Source: Pseudanabaena sp. SR411
GTDB taxonomy: Bacteria > Cyanobacteriota > Cyanobacteriia > Pseudanabaenales > Pseudanabaenaceae
Length of the DNA stretch: 33,577 nucleotides
Direction of reading: 5' to 3'
Assembly: GCF_002251945.1 (NCBI RefSeq)
Contig: NZ_NDHW01000160.1
Location: 1-33,577, forward strand
Each line of letters starts with the position of its first letter. Positions within the stretch are counted from its first letter, which is position 1. The position numbers and the translations under genes were made by a program. Under the pieces are notes generated by a model. That model had not been told where the DNA came from, did no database searches, and saw only the letters and a list, made by a program, of their open reading frames with translations. Below, piece by piece: positions 1 through 7,293 of the stretch.

Positions 1-301
1 CCTAATCCTAAATATTCTCCTTTTCATTCTCTTGGATTTGCTCAGTTCTCCATTCTCTGGGTTGCTTCTTCCTGCTCTTTTTCTGATTTTCTTAATCAAC
101 TTAGTCTAGACTCCAGTTATTTATTACCAAAGCGATTGTTGGGTTTGGTTTGATGAGAGGCGATCATCCTTGAATTTGCCGAAAATCAAAATAGTTATTT
201 ATACAAGGTAATATATAGCTAGGAAACGCTTGAGATCCTTATGGAGGTTCAAAATTGCAACAAAAAAACGCAAATATAAAAATGAGGATCTAAACCAAAA
301 T
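1..301. other. Left edge, no gene recognised
   Basis: No convincing coding region, RNA or repeat was seen in these first 300 bases. A frame open from 230 runs into the antitoxin gene, but its first 24 codons are Lys/Asn-rich and do not look like the conserved part of the protein, so they are taken as leader sequence. Confidence 0.5.
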
Positions 302-577
302 ATGAAACGTACACAAGTAAAAGTAAATCTGTCTCTTCCTTTTAAAGCTCTCATAGAAATGATAAGTTCCCTAGAACTGCGAGAGAAAATCAAACTACGA
401 GAACTATTAGATCGAGATATTGCCGTAACTCAACAAAAAACTCAAAACCTAACCCCACAAGAAACTTCACAGGAACTAGAACCTGCTATAGAAAGTTTTC
501 GGCGTGGTTGGGATGACGTGATGGATGGCAGAACTAAGCCAATTTCAGAACTATGGGAAGGGATTGAGACGGATTAA
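302..577 (+). CDS. Antitoxin of a type II toxin-antitoxin pair (toxin partner deleted)
   Basis: Small acidic protein of about 91 residues. The N-terminus (VKVNLSLPFKALIEMISSL) and the C-terminus (FRRGW..VMDGRTKPISELWEGIE) match the general pattern of cyanobacterial antitoxins paired with RelE/ParE-type toxins: a short regulatory start, a charged middle, and a C-terminal toxin-wrapping segment ending in ELWEGI. The ATG at 302 was chosen over the ATG at 230 because the conserved part begins there. The gene appears complete. What follows is only the end of a toxin gene, in another frame and overlapping the last codons of this one, so the antitoxin seems to be left without an active partner. Family assignment is by remembered pattern, not by search. 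Confidence 0.6.
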   Translation: MKRTQVKVNLSLPFKALIEMISSLELREKIKLRELLDRDIAVTQQKTQNLTPQETSQELEPAIESFRRGWDDVMDGRTKPISELWEGIETD

Positions 578-734
578 GAATCGAGACAACAAAAAAGGTA
601 AAAGCGCAGGTTACAGAGTCATTTACTACGTCAAAACAGCTACATCCGTTTTTCTAGTTACGATTTACTCAAAATCTGAGCAGACAAATATCCCAGCCGC
701 AGAAATTCGCCGTATTCTGGCTAACTATGAATAA
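567..734 (+). pseudogene. RelE/ParE-type toxin remnant, N-terminal half missing
   Basis: The reading frame from about 567 encodes RRIKNRDNKKGKSAGYRVIYY followed by a hydrophobic strand and IYSKSEQTNIPAAEIRRIL, ending at 734. This is the typical C-terminal half of a cyanobacterial RelE-like mRNA interferase of about 110-125 residues, including the K-G-K-S-x-G-Y-R strand and the Y-S-K-S motif. Nothing resembling the N-terminal half is found upstream; the frame runs directly into the antitoxin's last codons. An open frame with ATG at 525 exists, but its first 14 residues are only an out-of-frame reading of the antitoxin gene. An internal deletion fusing the end of the antitoxin gene to the middle of the toxin gene explains this best. 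Confidence 0.65.
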
Positions 735-765
735 AGTTTAAAACAACACCTACACCAAACTTGAC

Positions 766-1065
766 TCAAGAAGCGATCGCTGAAAACTTAATCTCAACCT
801 TTTGATTGAGAGCGCCAGCAATTTTCTGCAACATTGACAGCGAATGCCCATCATAATCAGCATCCTCAAGCCTAGCGATCGCCGATTGTTTAGTCCCAAC
901 GCGATCGGCAAGTTGTTTCTGTGTCAACCCCCTAGCAGTCCTCGCCTCATAGATAAGTTGTGCCACGATCGCATTAAGCGAAGCTTCCTTAATCAGATTC
1001 TCCATTTCAAAATCATCACCAGTCAAACCATCAATGATTTTAAGTGCATCACTAGTCTTAGCCAT
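766..1065 (-). CDS. higA: XRE-family antitoxin (HigA-like)
   Basis: Protein of 99 residues with a helix-turn-helix of the XRE/Cro type in its second half (ARTARGLTQKQLADRVGTKQ, then SAIARLED). Its job would be to bind and neutralise the toxin encoded just upstream and to repress the shared promoter. The start codon lies 8 bp inside the end of the toxin gene, so the two are translated from one message, toxin first, which is the order typical of higBA loci. The N-terminal third (LKIIDGLTGDDFEMENLIKE) is probably the toxin-contacting part. A 16-bp palindrome upstream of the toxin gene is a likely operator. The family call is firm; the gene name is by family resemblance. Confidence 0.8.
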   Translation of the reverse strand: MAKTSDALKIIDGLTGDDFEMENLIKEASLNAIVAQLIYEARTARGLTQKQLADRVGTKQSAIARLEDADYDGHSLSMLQKIAGALNQKVEIKFSAIAS

Positions 1066-1456
1066 TATCTAAATCCTCTTCATAAGTATGGATACTTCGA
1101 TTCTTTTCAAATAGACGCTTACGCCTAATCGCCCTATCAATATCAGCGATCGGCACTTGATCAGTATCTTTAGTAATGGCATGAGCAAGAATTGCAATAT
1201 TTTGACCATCAAAAAAGTACAAGATGCGATACTGAACATGAATGTGTTTAGCCCGAAGTTCATAGATTCCATCACGCAGATAATCTGCGGCGGGGCGGCG
1301 TAGTTCATAACCCGTACTCGCAAGCTGCTGAATCCTAGCCACACAATTTGCATAGCCCTTACGGTCTTGCTTGAGTAGGACTTTCAACCACTCTAAAACA
1401 GGAGCAGCACCACCTTCATCTTGATAGAAAATAACTTGCGCTTTCGGCACACCCAT
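1058..1456 (-). CDS. higB: HigB/Gp49-like toxin of the RelE/ParE superfamily
   Basis: About 132 residues. The central block (RRPAADYLRDGIYELRAKH, then IHVQYRILYFFDGQNIAILAH) is the conserved core of phage-derived Gp49-like/HigB toxins, which act as ribosome-associated mRNA endonucleases in studied members. The C-terminus is longer and more charged (DIDRAIRRKRLFEKN) than in many relatives, as expected for an overlapping toxin-antitoxin gene pair. The ATG at 1456 was preferred to a GTG one codon upstream. It overlaps the HTH antitoxin by 8 bp. No truncation is visible, so this pair may be active, unlike the damaged locus 500 bp away. Confidence 0.8.
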   Translation of the reverse strand: MGVPKAQVIFYQDEGGAAPVLEWLKVLLKQDRKGYANCVARIQQLASTGYELRRPAADYLRDGIYELRAKHIHVQYRILYFFDGQNIAILAHAITKDTDQVPIADIDRAIRRKRLFEKNRSIHTYEEDLDNG

Positions 1457-1481
1457 CACTACGATAATTTTACTATATTAA

Positions 1482-1497
1482 ATCACAATATTGTGAT
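1482..1497. promoter_or_regulatory. Perfect 16-bp palindrome upstream of higBA, candidate operator
   Basis: ATCACAATATTGTGAT is a perfect dyad whose inner end lies 25 bp upstream of the toxin ATG. On the minus strand it is followed by TATAGT, a plausible -10 hexamer. Palindromes at this place are the usual autoregulatory sites of XRE antitoxins. The role is inferred from position and symmetry. Confidence 0.5.
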
Positions 1498-1736
1498 ACT
1501 TGATCATCTGTTTTGATACACATTGGGTTTCGTTTAGATTTGACGAGATGCGATCGCATTGTAGATTTAGTGATCGGTTAGAACTTGAGGAGAGGAAGCA
1601 ACGGTCAGAAGGCGATCGCTTGCGTTCTCTAATCTCTAGTAAAAAACAAGAATTTGAAAATACTTTAAGGAGATAAACAAGCCTACGAAGCGCTGCCTTT
1701 ATTTAGATTTTGAAGTGCTTATTACAAGGAAAGCGA

Positions 1737-3164
1737 TCAAGAATTTCGGCACAATTCTTTAACAACACTGCCATCAGCAGCGATTAATTGCACTTGCATC
1801 GGCATTTGTCCATAAGCATGGGTTGAACAACTTAAACAGGGATCAAAATTACGAATACCACCTTCAACTCGGTTGAGAAAACCTTCCGCAACATTGCCAT
1901 TGTGAATGTAGTGTTTAGCAATCTGGGCAACGGTTTTATTCATCGCTAAATTATTGTGTCCTGTCGCAATAATCAAATTTACTTTCTTGATAAGACCATT
2001 TTCATCGACATGGTAATGATGAAATAATGTACCGCGAGGCGCTTCGCTGACACCAATCCCTTCTAGGCAGTTGATTCCCGCATGGGAACGGGTATGGGGT
2101 GACATCACATCAGGATCATCAATTAGTTCACCAATCTTCTCGATCGCTGCCAAAATCTCAATCAGTCGCGCATAGTGATAGAAAAATGAAGATGTGGCTA
2201 TACCACCTGCGCGATCGCGAAATTCCTGCAACTCTTGATTAGCCTTAGGCGTATCGATAAATTCACAAACATTCAACCGTGCAAGCGGACCAACACGATA
2301 AATTCCATCGGGATAGCCAAGGGGTTTGTAATATGGGAATTTCAAATATGACCAAGGCTCAACCGCTTCACCGATATATTGTTGATAATCATCTTCGCTG
2401 AGATTGTCGGCGACTATTTGCCCTTGACTATCGACAAAGCGAAGATGTCCGCCGTAATGTTCCCATTCGCCATGTTTGCCGACTAAGCTCATAAATAGTG
2501 ATGGAAATTTACCAAAGACATCTACTTCCGTTTGCAGTTCATTTAATAAATTTTTGAATAATCCTAAAGCATTTTCAATCGTGGCTAAAGATTCAGGCAG
2601 GCGATCGCGAATCCAGCCCCGACCTTCCTCACTGAGAGGAGATCGCACACCACCCGCCACCGCCCAAGCCGTATGAATTTTCTTCGCTCCTAGAATTTCG
2701 ATGATTTGCTGACCGAACTGGCGCAAGCGAATACCACCTCTTGCCAGATCAGGATTTTCTGCCATTAAGCCAAATACATTGCGCGTAGCAGGATTACTAT
2801 CCCAACCAAGCAGAAAATCAGGAGAACTGAGGTGAAAGAATGAAAGGGCATGGGATTGGGTAATTTGTGCCAAATTCATCAAGCGGCGCAGTTTTTCACC
2901 CGCAGCAGGGATCTTGACGGCTAATAATTTATCGCCTGTTTTTGCAGAAGCTAATAAGTGACTGACGGGACAAATTCCACAAATGCGTGAGGTAATTCCC
3001 GCCATTTCCCACATCGGACGACCTTCACAAAATTTCTCAAAGCCGCGATATTCCACCACATGAAAATGTGCATCCGACACTTCCCCAAGATCATCCAGAA
3101 AGATCGAGATTTTGGCATGACCTTCAATACGAGTGACGGGATCAATTACAACTGTTTTTGCCAT
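1737..3164 (-). CDS. hoxH: [NiFe]-hydrogenase large subunit HoxH (bidirectional, NAD-coupled type)
   Basis: Catalytic large subunit carrying the NiFe(CN)2CO site for reversible H2 oxidation. It has 475 residues, the normal length for HoxH. The N-terminus reads [15 protein letters not shown], the L1 motif [10 protein letters not shown] supplies Cys62 and Cys65, and the L2 motif DPCLSCSTH supplies Cys443 and Cys446. A 26-residue tail follows His449; it should be removed by the HoxW endopeptidase after nickel insertion. All four metal-binding cysteines are present. It lies 59 bp after hoxY on the same strand, clearly one operon. The diaphorase genes hoxE, hoxF, hoxU and the protease gene hoxW are not in the window; hoxY is preceded by a divergent gene, so the operon here contains only the hydrogenase dimer. 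Confidence 0.96.
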   Translation of the reverse strand: MAKTVVIDPVTRIEGHAKISIFLDDLGEVSDAHFHVVEYRGFEKFCEGRPMWEMAGITSRICGICPVSHLLASAKTGDKLLAVKIPAAGEKLRRLMNLAQITQSHALSFFHLSSPDFLLGWDSNPATRNVFGLMAENPDLARGGIRLRQFGQQIIEILGAKKIHTAWAVAGGVRSPLSEEGRGWIRDRLPESLATIENALGLFKNLLNELQTEVDVFGKFPSLFMSLVGKHGEWEHYGGHLRFVDSQGQIVADNLSEDDYQQYIGEAVEPWSYLKFPYYKPLGYPDGIYRVGPLARLNVCEFIDTPKANQELQEFRDRAGGIATSSFFYHYARLIEILAAIEKIGELIDDPDVMSPHTRSHAGINCLEGIGVSEAPRGTLFHHYHVDENGLIKKVNLIIATGHNNLAMNKTVAQIAKHYIHNGNVAEGFLNRVEGGIRNFDPCLSCSTHAYGQMPMQVQLIAADGSVVKELCRNS

Positions 3165-3223
3165 GACTAGACTCTCTAAATATTTATTTCTTGTTCTCCT
3201 CTCCCTATGAGAGGGAGTGAGGG

Positions 3224-3787
3224 TTATCCAAACTTAATCATTTCGCGCCCTTCCATCAGGGGCATCTTGCCCTCTAGCAAAGGCGCGATCGCTGCTTTGA
3301 TGCGATCCGCCGATGGTGGACATCCCGGAATATACATATCCACTTTCACAACTTCATGAACGGGGCTTACTTTTTCCAACAGTTCAGGCACAATCCCCGG
3401 AGCATAGGGTAACTGCGGCGTAACATCACCTAGCTCTAAATAACTGCGCCGTAGCACCATGTCGGCATTGTCGCCACCCATCATATTTCGCATCGCAGGG
3501 ACATTTGCCGTTACCGCACAGTCACCAAAGGAAATCAGGAACTTGGTCTGCTTACGGATTTCATGAATTAGTTCTAGATTTTCCTCATTAGCGATCGCAC
3601 CTTCAACAAGGCAAACATCAACATTTTCGGGATAGCCCTTAATATCAGCGATCGGGCTATGTACGATATCAGCATATTTCACCAGTTCAAATAGCCATTC
3701 GTCCAAATCCAAAAAGGACATATGACAGCCCGAACATCCCGCTAGCCAAACTGTTGCTAGTTTAATTTTTTTTATCTTGTCCATCAT
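3224..3787 (-). CDS. hoxY: [NiFe]-hydrogenase small subunit HoxY
   Basis: Small subunit of 187 residues that holds the proximal [4Fe-4S] cluster next to the HoxH active site. Cysteines are seen in the N-terminal CSGC motif (Cys18, Cys21), in FGDCA and in IPGCPPSAD, as expected for the short HoxY form that lacks the medial and distal clusters. The start is well supported: two consecutive ATGs are preceded by GGGAG about 7 bases upstream. It is followed by hoxH with 59 bp between, and the upstream neighbour is divergent. In cells the HoxYH dimer works with HoxEFU to exchange electrons with NAD(H) or ferredoxin; those partners must be encoded elsewhere or be absent. Confidence 0.95.
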   Translation of the reverse strand: MMDKIKKIKLATVWLAGCSGCHMSFLDLDEWLFELVKYADIVHSPIADIKGYPENVDVCLVEGAIANEENLELIHEIRKQTKFLISFGDCAVTANVPAMRNMMGGDNADMVLRRSYLELGDVTPQLPYAPGIVPELLEKVSPVHEVVKVDMYIPGCPPSADRIKAAIAPLLEGKMPLMEGREMIKFG

Positions 3788-3898
3788 TGCTGCTCCCTAG
3801 ATTGTGATAAGCAAACAATCACCCATAAATAGAATAGTTCAATTTTTAGATAAAACCCTTAGTACAGAACAAAAAGTTGCAAAAGTAAGCAGGAAGAA

Positions 3899-3940
3899 AG
3901 GGGTTTTATAAAAGATAACCACATCACAAATAAAACCCCT
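3899..3940. promoter_or_regulatory. Inverted repeat AGGGGTTTTAT...ATAAAACCCCT between hoxY and the cupin gene
   Basis: Two perfect 11-base arms (3899-3909 and 3930-3940) are separated by 20 bases in the divergent intergenic region, with a third, imperfect copy of the arm (TAAAACCCTT) at 3851-3860. The spacing and repetition fit a regulator site or weak terminator better than chance, but no known consensus was recognised; no clear LexA box was seen. Confidence 0.35.
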
Positions 3941-4047
3941 ATGAAAGAGATTAACCTAATGCGGAAATGTTGTAGTAACATCTGCAATGGAAAGAATTTG
4001 ATACCCCATCCGCTTGCGGCAGGGTGATTCATTTGAGAGAGTAATAC

Positions 4048-4413
4048 ATGTCAAAATCTATTGCTACTTATTGGAATCCATTAGACTTAGATCATAGTCA
4101 TAAATGGAAGCCAATTCTTGGACTAGAAGGGATGGCTGAAGAACTGACCTTGAGCTTGGAGCAAGACACAGGCGAATATACCCGCTTAACTCGATTTCAT
4201 CCCAATGCAGACACGACTGCTTTTGGGAGCAAAAGCCATCCCTATCCTGAAGAAATATTTATCGTCAGTGGTCGCCTGTACGATCGCGCCTTTGATCTGT
4301 GGCTGGAGACTGGTCATTATGCCAGTAGACCACCTCACGAAATTCATGGGCCATTTAAGACTGATATCGGATGTGTAGTGCTAGAAATATCTTTTCCCAA
4401 TCGGGTTGAATAG
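4048..4413 (+). CDS. Cupin-fold protein (ChrR-like cupin)
   Basis: Single-domain protein of 121 residues. The pattern LTRFHPNADTTAFGSKSHP, then EEIFIVSGRLYDR, then the later HEIHGPF, matches the two conserved cupin strands with metal-binding His/Glu (HP..EE...G and PHEIHGP), closest to the anti-sigma ChrR cupin group. It probably binds a divalent metal and may act as a small dioxygenase or sensor; the substrate cannot be read from the sequence. The ATG at 4048 is preceded by GAGAGAG about 8 bases upstream. It is divergent from hoxY and followed by a long hairpin that separates it from the next gene. Confidence 0.7.
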   Translation: MSKSIATYWNPLDLDHSHKWKPILGLEGMAEELTLSLEQDTGEYTRLTRFHPNADTTAFGSKSHPYPEEIFIVSGRLYDRAFDLWLETGHYASRPPHEIHGPFKTDIGCVVLEISFPNRVE

Positions 4414-4444
4414 TTGAAAGTAGACGAGCATAATTAATTAAAAG

Positions 4445-4495
4445 CCCAAACCCGTAAAGTTGCGCCCCTGCGGGGCGCAACTTTACGGGTTTGGG
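4445..4495. terminator. Perfect 51-bp palindrome, terminator of the cupin gene
   Basis: CCCAAACCCGTAAAGTTGCG is followed by CCC, a short loop and the exact complement. It lies 32 bp after the cupin stop and 27 bp before the next ATG. It has the outer CCCAAA/TTTGGG arms of the palindrome family seen across the window, but no T-run directly after the stem. Confidence 0.6.
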
Positions 4496-4521
4496 TAATT
4501 TATTCTGCACAGGTACTTAAA

Positions 4522-4929
4522 ATGAGAAATCAAGTTTGGTATGTGGCAACGTTGCTCGGAATTATGTGCTTGATTCGGTTTGGACTGAGTGCGATCGGTT
4601 ATGTCGATCCACCTTGGCTGATGCAACAACTAGGCGTTCCAGTAGATTCAAATCTGCAAATGCCATACATCATTCGGGTTTGGGCAATTAGAGATATGGT
4701 CTTAGCTATTCTGGTGGTCTTTTCCAATCAGGCTACGATCAAAGTACTTTTATTTGCTTGCATTGCCATTGACATGACCGATATTTGGTCAGCCCACTTG
4801 AGTGGTTTAGAGGGGCTGTTCAGCGAAACTGATACATGGTCATTAAAACTTACCGCGATCGCTGCCTTACTACCAGAATCTATAGCATTAGCTTTAATCA
4901 TGCGGAACTCTAGCCAAACACAAGAATAG
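4522..4929 (+). CDS. Small four-helix membrane protein, DUF4267-like
   Basis: Protein of 135 residues with about four hydrophobic segments (roughly 7-26, 50-66, 69-84 and 108-126). Its arrangement, with a conserved-looking VWAIRDMVLAI motif in the second helix and a DMTDIW motif in the third, resembles small bacterial membrane proteins of the DUF4267 type. No catalytic motif or signal peptide was seen and the function is unknown. It lies between two strong hairpins, so it is probably expressed on its own. The ATG at 4522 has no strong Shine-Dalgarno sequence (CAGGTACTTAAA upstream). Confidence 0.6.
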   Translation: MRNQVWYVATLLGIMCLIRFGLSAIGYVDPPWLMQQLGVPVDSNLQMPYIIRVWAIRDMVLAILVVFSNQATIKVLLFACIAIDMTDIWSAHLSGLEGLFSETDTWSLKLTAIAALLPESIALALIMRNSSQTQE

Positions 4930-4956
4930 ATAGCAGCAATACGGTGTAATGTGACT

Positions 4957-5003
4957 TAGAGGTAAGGATAGGCGGAACGAAGCGCCGCCTATCCTTACCT
5001 CTA
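4957..5003. terminator. Palindrome downstream of the membrane-protein gene
   Basis: 19-base arms (TAGAGGTAAGGATAGGCGG and its complement) enclose the loop AACGAAGCG. The loop looks like a mutated GGCGG-CGCGAAG-CGCCGCC core, in which CGC has become AAC, breaking the innermost pairs. Confidence 0.55.
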
Positions 5004-5214
5004 CAGGACTATCATTAAGTGAGGATAAGAAACTTTTTGTAAATTACCATCGTCCTTGAGTGCATTAACGTAATATGTTGCAGACAACCTAAAACATCAG
5101 ACCAAATTTAGATTAAGTATTTAGATTAAGTCCGAGTTGAATTTGTCAAAATATCTAAAGATACGATCTAAAACCTTGCTTACTACTTACAGCCTGATAT
5201 TTTCGGGGAAATTT

Positions 5215-6105
5215 ATGAACCGCTCTTTGAAATTTGTATCTGTATCTCTATTAACAGCATTGATCACCGCCGCGACAGTGATGCCTAGCTTTGCCGCAGA
5301 TCCATTCCGCTCCCAAAATGCTAGGGCGATCGGCAGCGAAACCCAGAAAGCCTTTGAGTTAATGTTCAAAGATGGAAATTATACGGCAGCCGTAAAGCAG
5401 TTGGATTTAGCTGTGAGAACTGAAGCAAACGAGCCACTCCTATTTGCTTTACGTGCTTCCACCTTCTATGCCAGAGAAGACTACCTAGGAATGCGGGTGG
5501 CTGGACAGCGCGTTCGCGCTAATGCCGAAGCATTGAAGGGTAAAGATAACCTCAGAGCTTATATCTATATTGCCGCGAGTGATTTGATTGAGGCAGGATA
5601 TATTGTCAAAACTGAAGGTGTATCCAGTGCACCTAAGGCTTTGCCACTGGTGCAAAGCGTTTTTGACAATATCCAAAAAGCTAAGGATATTTCTCCCAAT
5701 GATCCTGAGCTAAATTTGATTAAAGGCTATATTGATATGCTAATTGCATCAGTATTACCTCTGTCAGACCTTGAAACAGCTTTGGAGAGTCTCAAGCAGT
5801 ATGCAGCACCTGATTATCTAAAATGGCGTGGTATTGCTCTAGCCTATCGTGATGCTCAAAAGCCCGAACTTGCCTTAGATGCCGTGAATAAGGCTCTAGC
5901 ATCTGCTCCAAATAATCCAGAACTACATTATCTGAAAGGACAAGTGTTATGGATGCAAGGTGGCAGCAATATTCCGACAGCTAAGAATCAATTTGAACTT
6001 GCCCTAAGTAAGTCCAAGCAACTGAATCCTAGCCTGCTAGAAGAGATTCGTGGACAATGCCGCAACATCTCTAACGGTGTAGCTTGTCCTGAACAGACCA
6101 AATAA
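5215..6105 (+). CDS. Secreted TPR-repeat protein
   Basis: About 296 residues starting with a clear Sec signal peptide (Lys at position 5-6, a hydrophobic core VSVSLLTALITAATV, cleavage after PSFAA). The rest is helical and contains TPR-like units, for example KDGNYTAAVKQLDLAVRTEA, ISPNDPELNLIKGYIDMLI and KPELALDAVNKALASAPNNP. It is probably a periplasmic scaffold; no enzyme motif is present. Similar Sll0414-type proteins of about 300 residues are widespread in cyanobacteria (from memory). The ATG at 5215 was chosen over one at 5137 because it starts the signal peptide and is preceded by GGGGA. The gene is followed by a strong terminator. Confidence 0.75.
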   Translation: MNRSLKFVSVSLLTALITAATVMPSFAADPFRSQNARAIGSETQKAFELMFKDGNYTAAVKQLDLAVRTEANEPLLFALRASTFYAREDYLGMRVAGQRVRANAEALKGKDNLRAYIYIAASDLIEAGYIVKTEGVSSAPKALPLVQSVFDNIQKAKDISPNDPELNLIKGYIDMLIASVLPLSDLETALESLKQYAAPDYLKWRGIALAYRDAQKPELALDAVNKALASAPNNPELHYLKGQVLWMQGGSNIPTAKNQFELALSKSKQLNPSLLEEIRGQCRNISNGVACPEQTK

Positions 6106-6143
6106 ACTAAAAAAAGCGTTGCTTCGCAACGCTTTTTTTAGTT
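6105..6143. terminator. Rho-independent terminator of the TPR gene
   Basis: AAAAAAAGCGTTGC-TTC-GCAACGCTTTTTTT is a perfect stem-loop with A-run and T-run flanks, beginning at the TPR stop codon. The symmetric A/T flanks would let it work in both directions. Confidence 0.85.
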
Positions 6144-6162
6144 ATAGCTTATCGAGGCTTTA

Positions 6163-6274
6163 TAGCAAAGCAAAAGTTAGTTAGTACAAACCAAAACCCA
6201 AGAAGCGAGTGGCGGCGCTTCGCGCCGCCACTCGCTTCTTGGGTTTTAAGTCAGCGCAAAGCGCTGTATTGTTT
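6163..6274. mobile_element. 112-bp miniature palindromic element, terminal type B
   Basis: The left end TAGCAAAGCAAAAGTTAG is preceded by TA. A central 55-bp palindrome (6193-6247) has outer arms AAAACCCAA/TTGGGTTTT, a variable arm GAAGCGAGT/ACTCGCTTC and the core GGCGGCG-CTTCG-CGCCGCC. The right arm contains TCAGCGCAAAGCGCTGTATTG; the last three bases have decayed compared with the second type B copy. It lies between the TPR terminator and the HAD phosphatase gene. Confidence 0.65.
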
Positions 6275-6327
6275 AAGAGATAGCGATCGCTATAAACACT
6301 ACAAGCCATAAAGCTAAGCAAGGTATT

Positions 6328-6371
6328 ATAAAAAAGTAGGGTCAATTCATGAATTGACCCTACTTTTTTAT
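6328..6371. terminator. Perfect hairpin 28 bp upstream of the HAD phosphatase start
   Basis: ATAAAAAAGTAGGGTCAATTC and its exact complement form a long stem with almost no loop, flanked by A- and T-runs. It has the shape of an intrinsic terminator, but sits in the 5' leader of the phosphatase gene, so it could insulate that gene or reduce its translation. Confidence 0.55.
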
Positions 6372-6398
6372 CCAAAGCAAAAAGCAAGCAAAAAACTC

Positions 6399-7235
6399 AT
6401 GGCGCAAGACATTAAACTGATCGTGGTAGATATCGATGGCACGATTAGTGGTGATGCCAATCAGGTCAATGATGCAGTGAAGCAAGCGGTAAAAGCGGCT
6501 CAGGCAAAGGGTGTGAAAGTGGCGATCGCTACGGGCAGAATGTATCGCTCGGCGGTACGATTCCATGAATTGATCGCTTCGGATATGCCATTGATTTCCT
6601 ATCAGGGTGCATTCATTAAAGATCCTAAAACTGATGAATTAGTTGGACATTGGCCAGTTGAACTCGAACAAGCCCTCTCTTTGCTCGATGATCTGGGAGA
6701 ATTTGCGACTAACGATCAGCTTTCGATTCATATTTACGTGAATGATGAACTCTACGTTCGGAAAATGACAGCCCAAACTCAAGCCTATGCCGAACGCTCT
6801 AAAGTTGGAGTCACAGTAGTCGGTGATTTGCGAGAATTCCTCACTAGTAAAAATACCGATCATCCACCGACCAAGATTCTTGCCTTGAGCGATACGGCGG
6901 AACTAGTAACCGAAATGCTCCGAGTTCTCAAAGGTCGTTATACACCGCAACAACTCTATCTCACTAAATCTGTAGCTACTTTCTTTGAAGCGACTAATCC
7001 GATCGCTAATAAAGGAACTGCGGTTAAGCATTTAGCCGAGAATATCTTGGGATTTGACCGCTCACAGGTTTTAGCGATCGGCGATAATTTCAACGATTTA
7101 GAAATGATCGAATATGCAGGTATTGGCGTAGTTATGGGTAATGCCCCTGAAGGATTAAAGCCTCTTGGTGATTGGGTTGCGCCTACTGTTGAAGAGGATG
7201 GTGCGGCTGTAGCGATCGGTAAATTCGTGCTATAA
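6399..7235 (+). CDS. HAD-superfamily hydrolase, Cof/YidA subfamily
   Basis: About 278 residues. Motif I is VVDIDGTISGD (Asp11 nucleophile and Asp13 acid/base), motif II lies in IATGRMYRSAV, motif III is a Lys in the NPIANKGTAVKHL region, and motif IV is IGDNFNDLEMIEYAG followed by GVVMGNAPEGLK. The C2-type cap between motifs II and III is characteristic of the Cof subfamily, which removes phosphate from sugar phosphates, FMN and related compounds. The exact substrate is not predictable. An upstream in-frame ATG at 6354 lies inside the hairpin, so ATG 6399 (MAQDIKLIVV) was chosen; no strong ribosome binding site is present before it. Confidence 0.85.
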   Translation: MAQDIKLIVVDIDGTISGDANQVNDAVKQAVKAAQAKGVKVAIATGRMYRSAVRFHELIASDMPLISYQGAFIKDPKTDELVGHWPVELEQALSLLDDLGEFATNDQLSIHIYVNDELYVRKMTAQTQAYAERSKVGVTVVGDLREFLTSKNTDHPPTKILALSDTAELVTEMLRVLKGRYTPQQLYLTKSVATFFEATNPIANKGTAVKHLAENILGFDRSQVLAIGDNFNDLEMIEYAGIGVVMGNAPEGLKPLGDWVAPTVEEDGAAVAIGKFVL

Positions 7236-7242
7236 ATTCTGA

Positions 7243-7270
7243 ATCAAAGAGTGCTAAAGCACTCTTTGAT
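7243..7270. terminator. Short hairpin between the HAD gene and the first kinase gene
   Basis: ATCAAAGAGTGCT and AGCACTCTTTGAT form a perfect 13-base stem around a two-base turn, eight bases after the HAD stop. No long T-run follows on the plus strand, so termination may be partial. Confidence 0.55.
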
Positions 7271-7293
7271 CATTAAAATCTAAGGCTATAGTT

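Noticed and set aside
1069-1353. Second open frame of 94 residues overlapping the HigB gene on the same strand
   Set aside because: It is a shifted reading of the toxin gene, whose protein has clear family motifs; the other reading has none.
5137-5214. Longer start for the TPR protein
   Set aside because: The extra 26 residues precede a complete signal peptide starting at 5215, which also has the better ribosome site.
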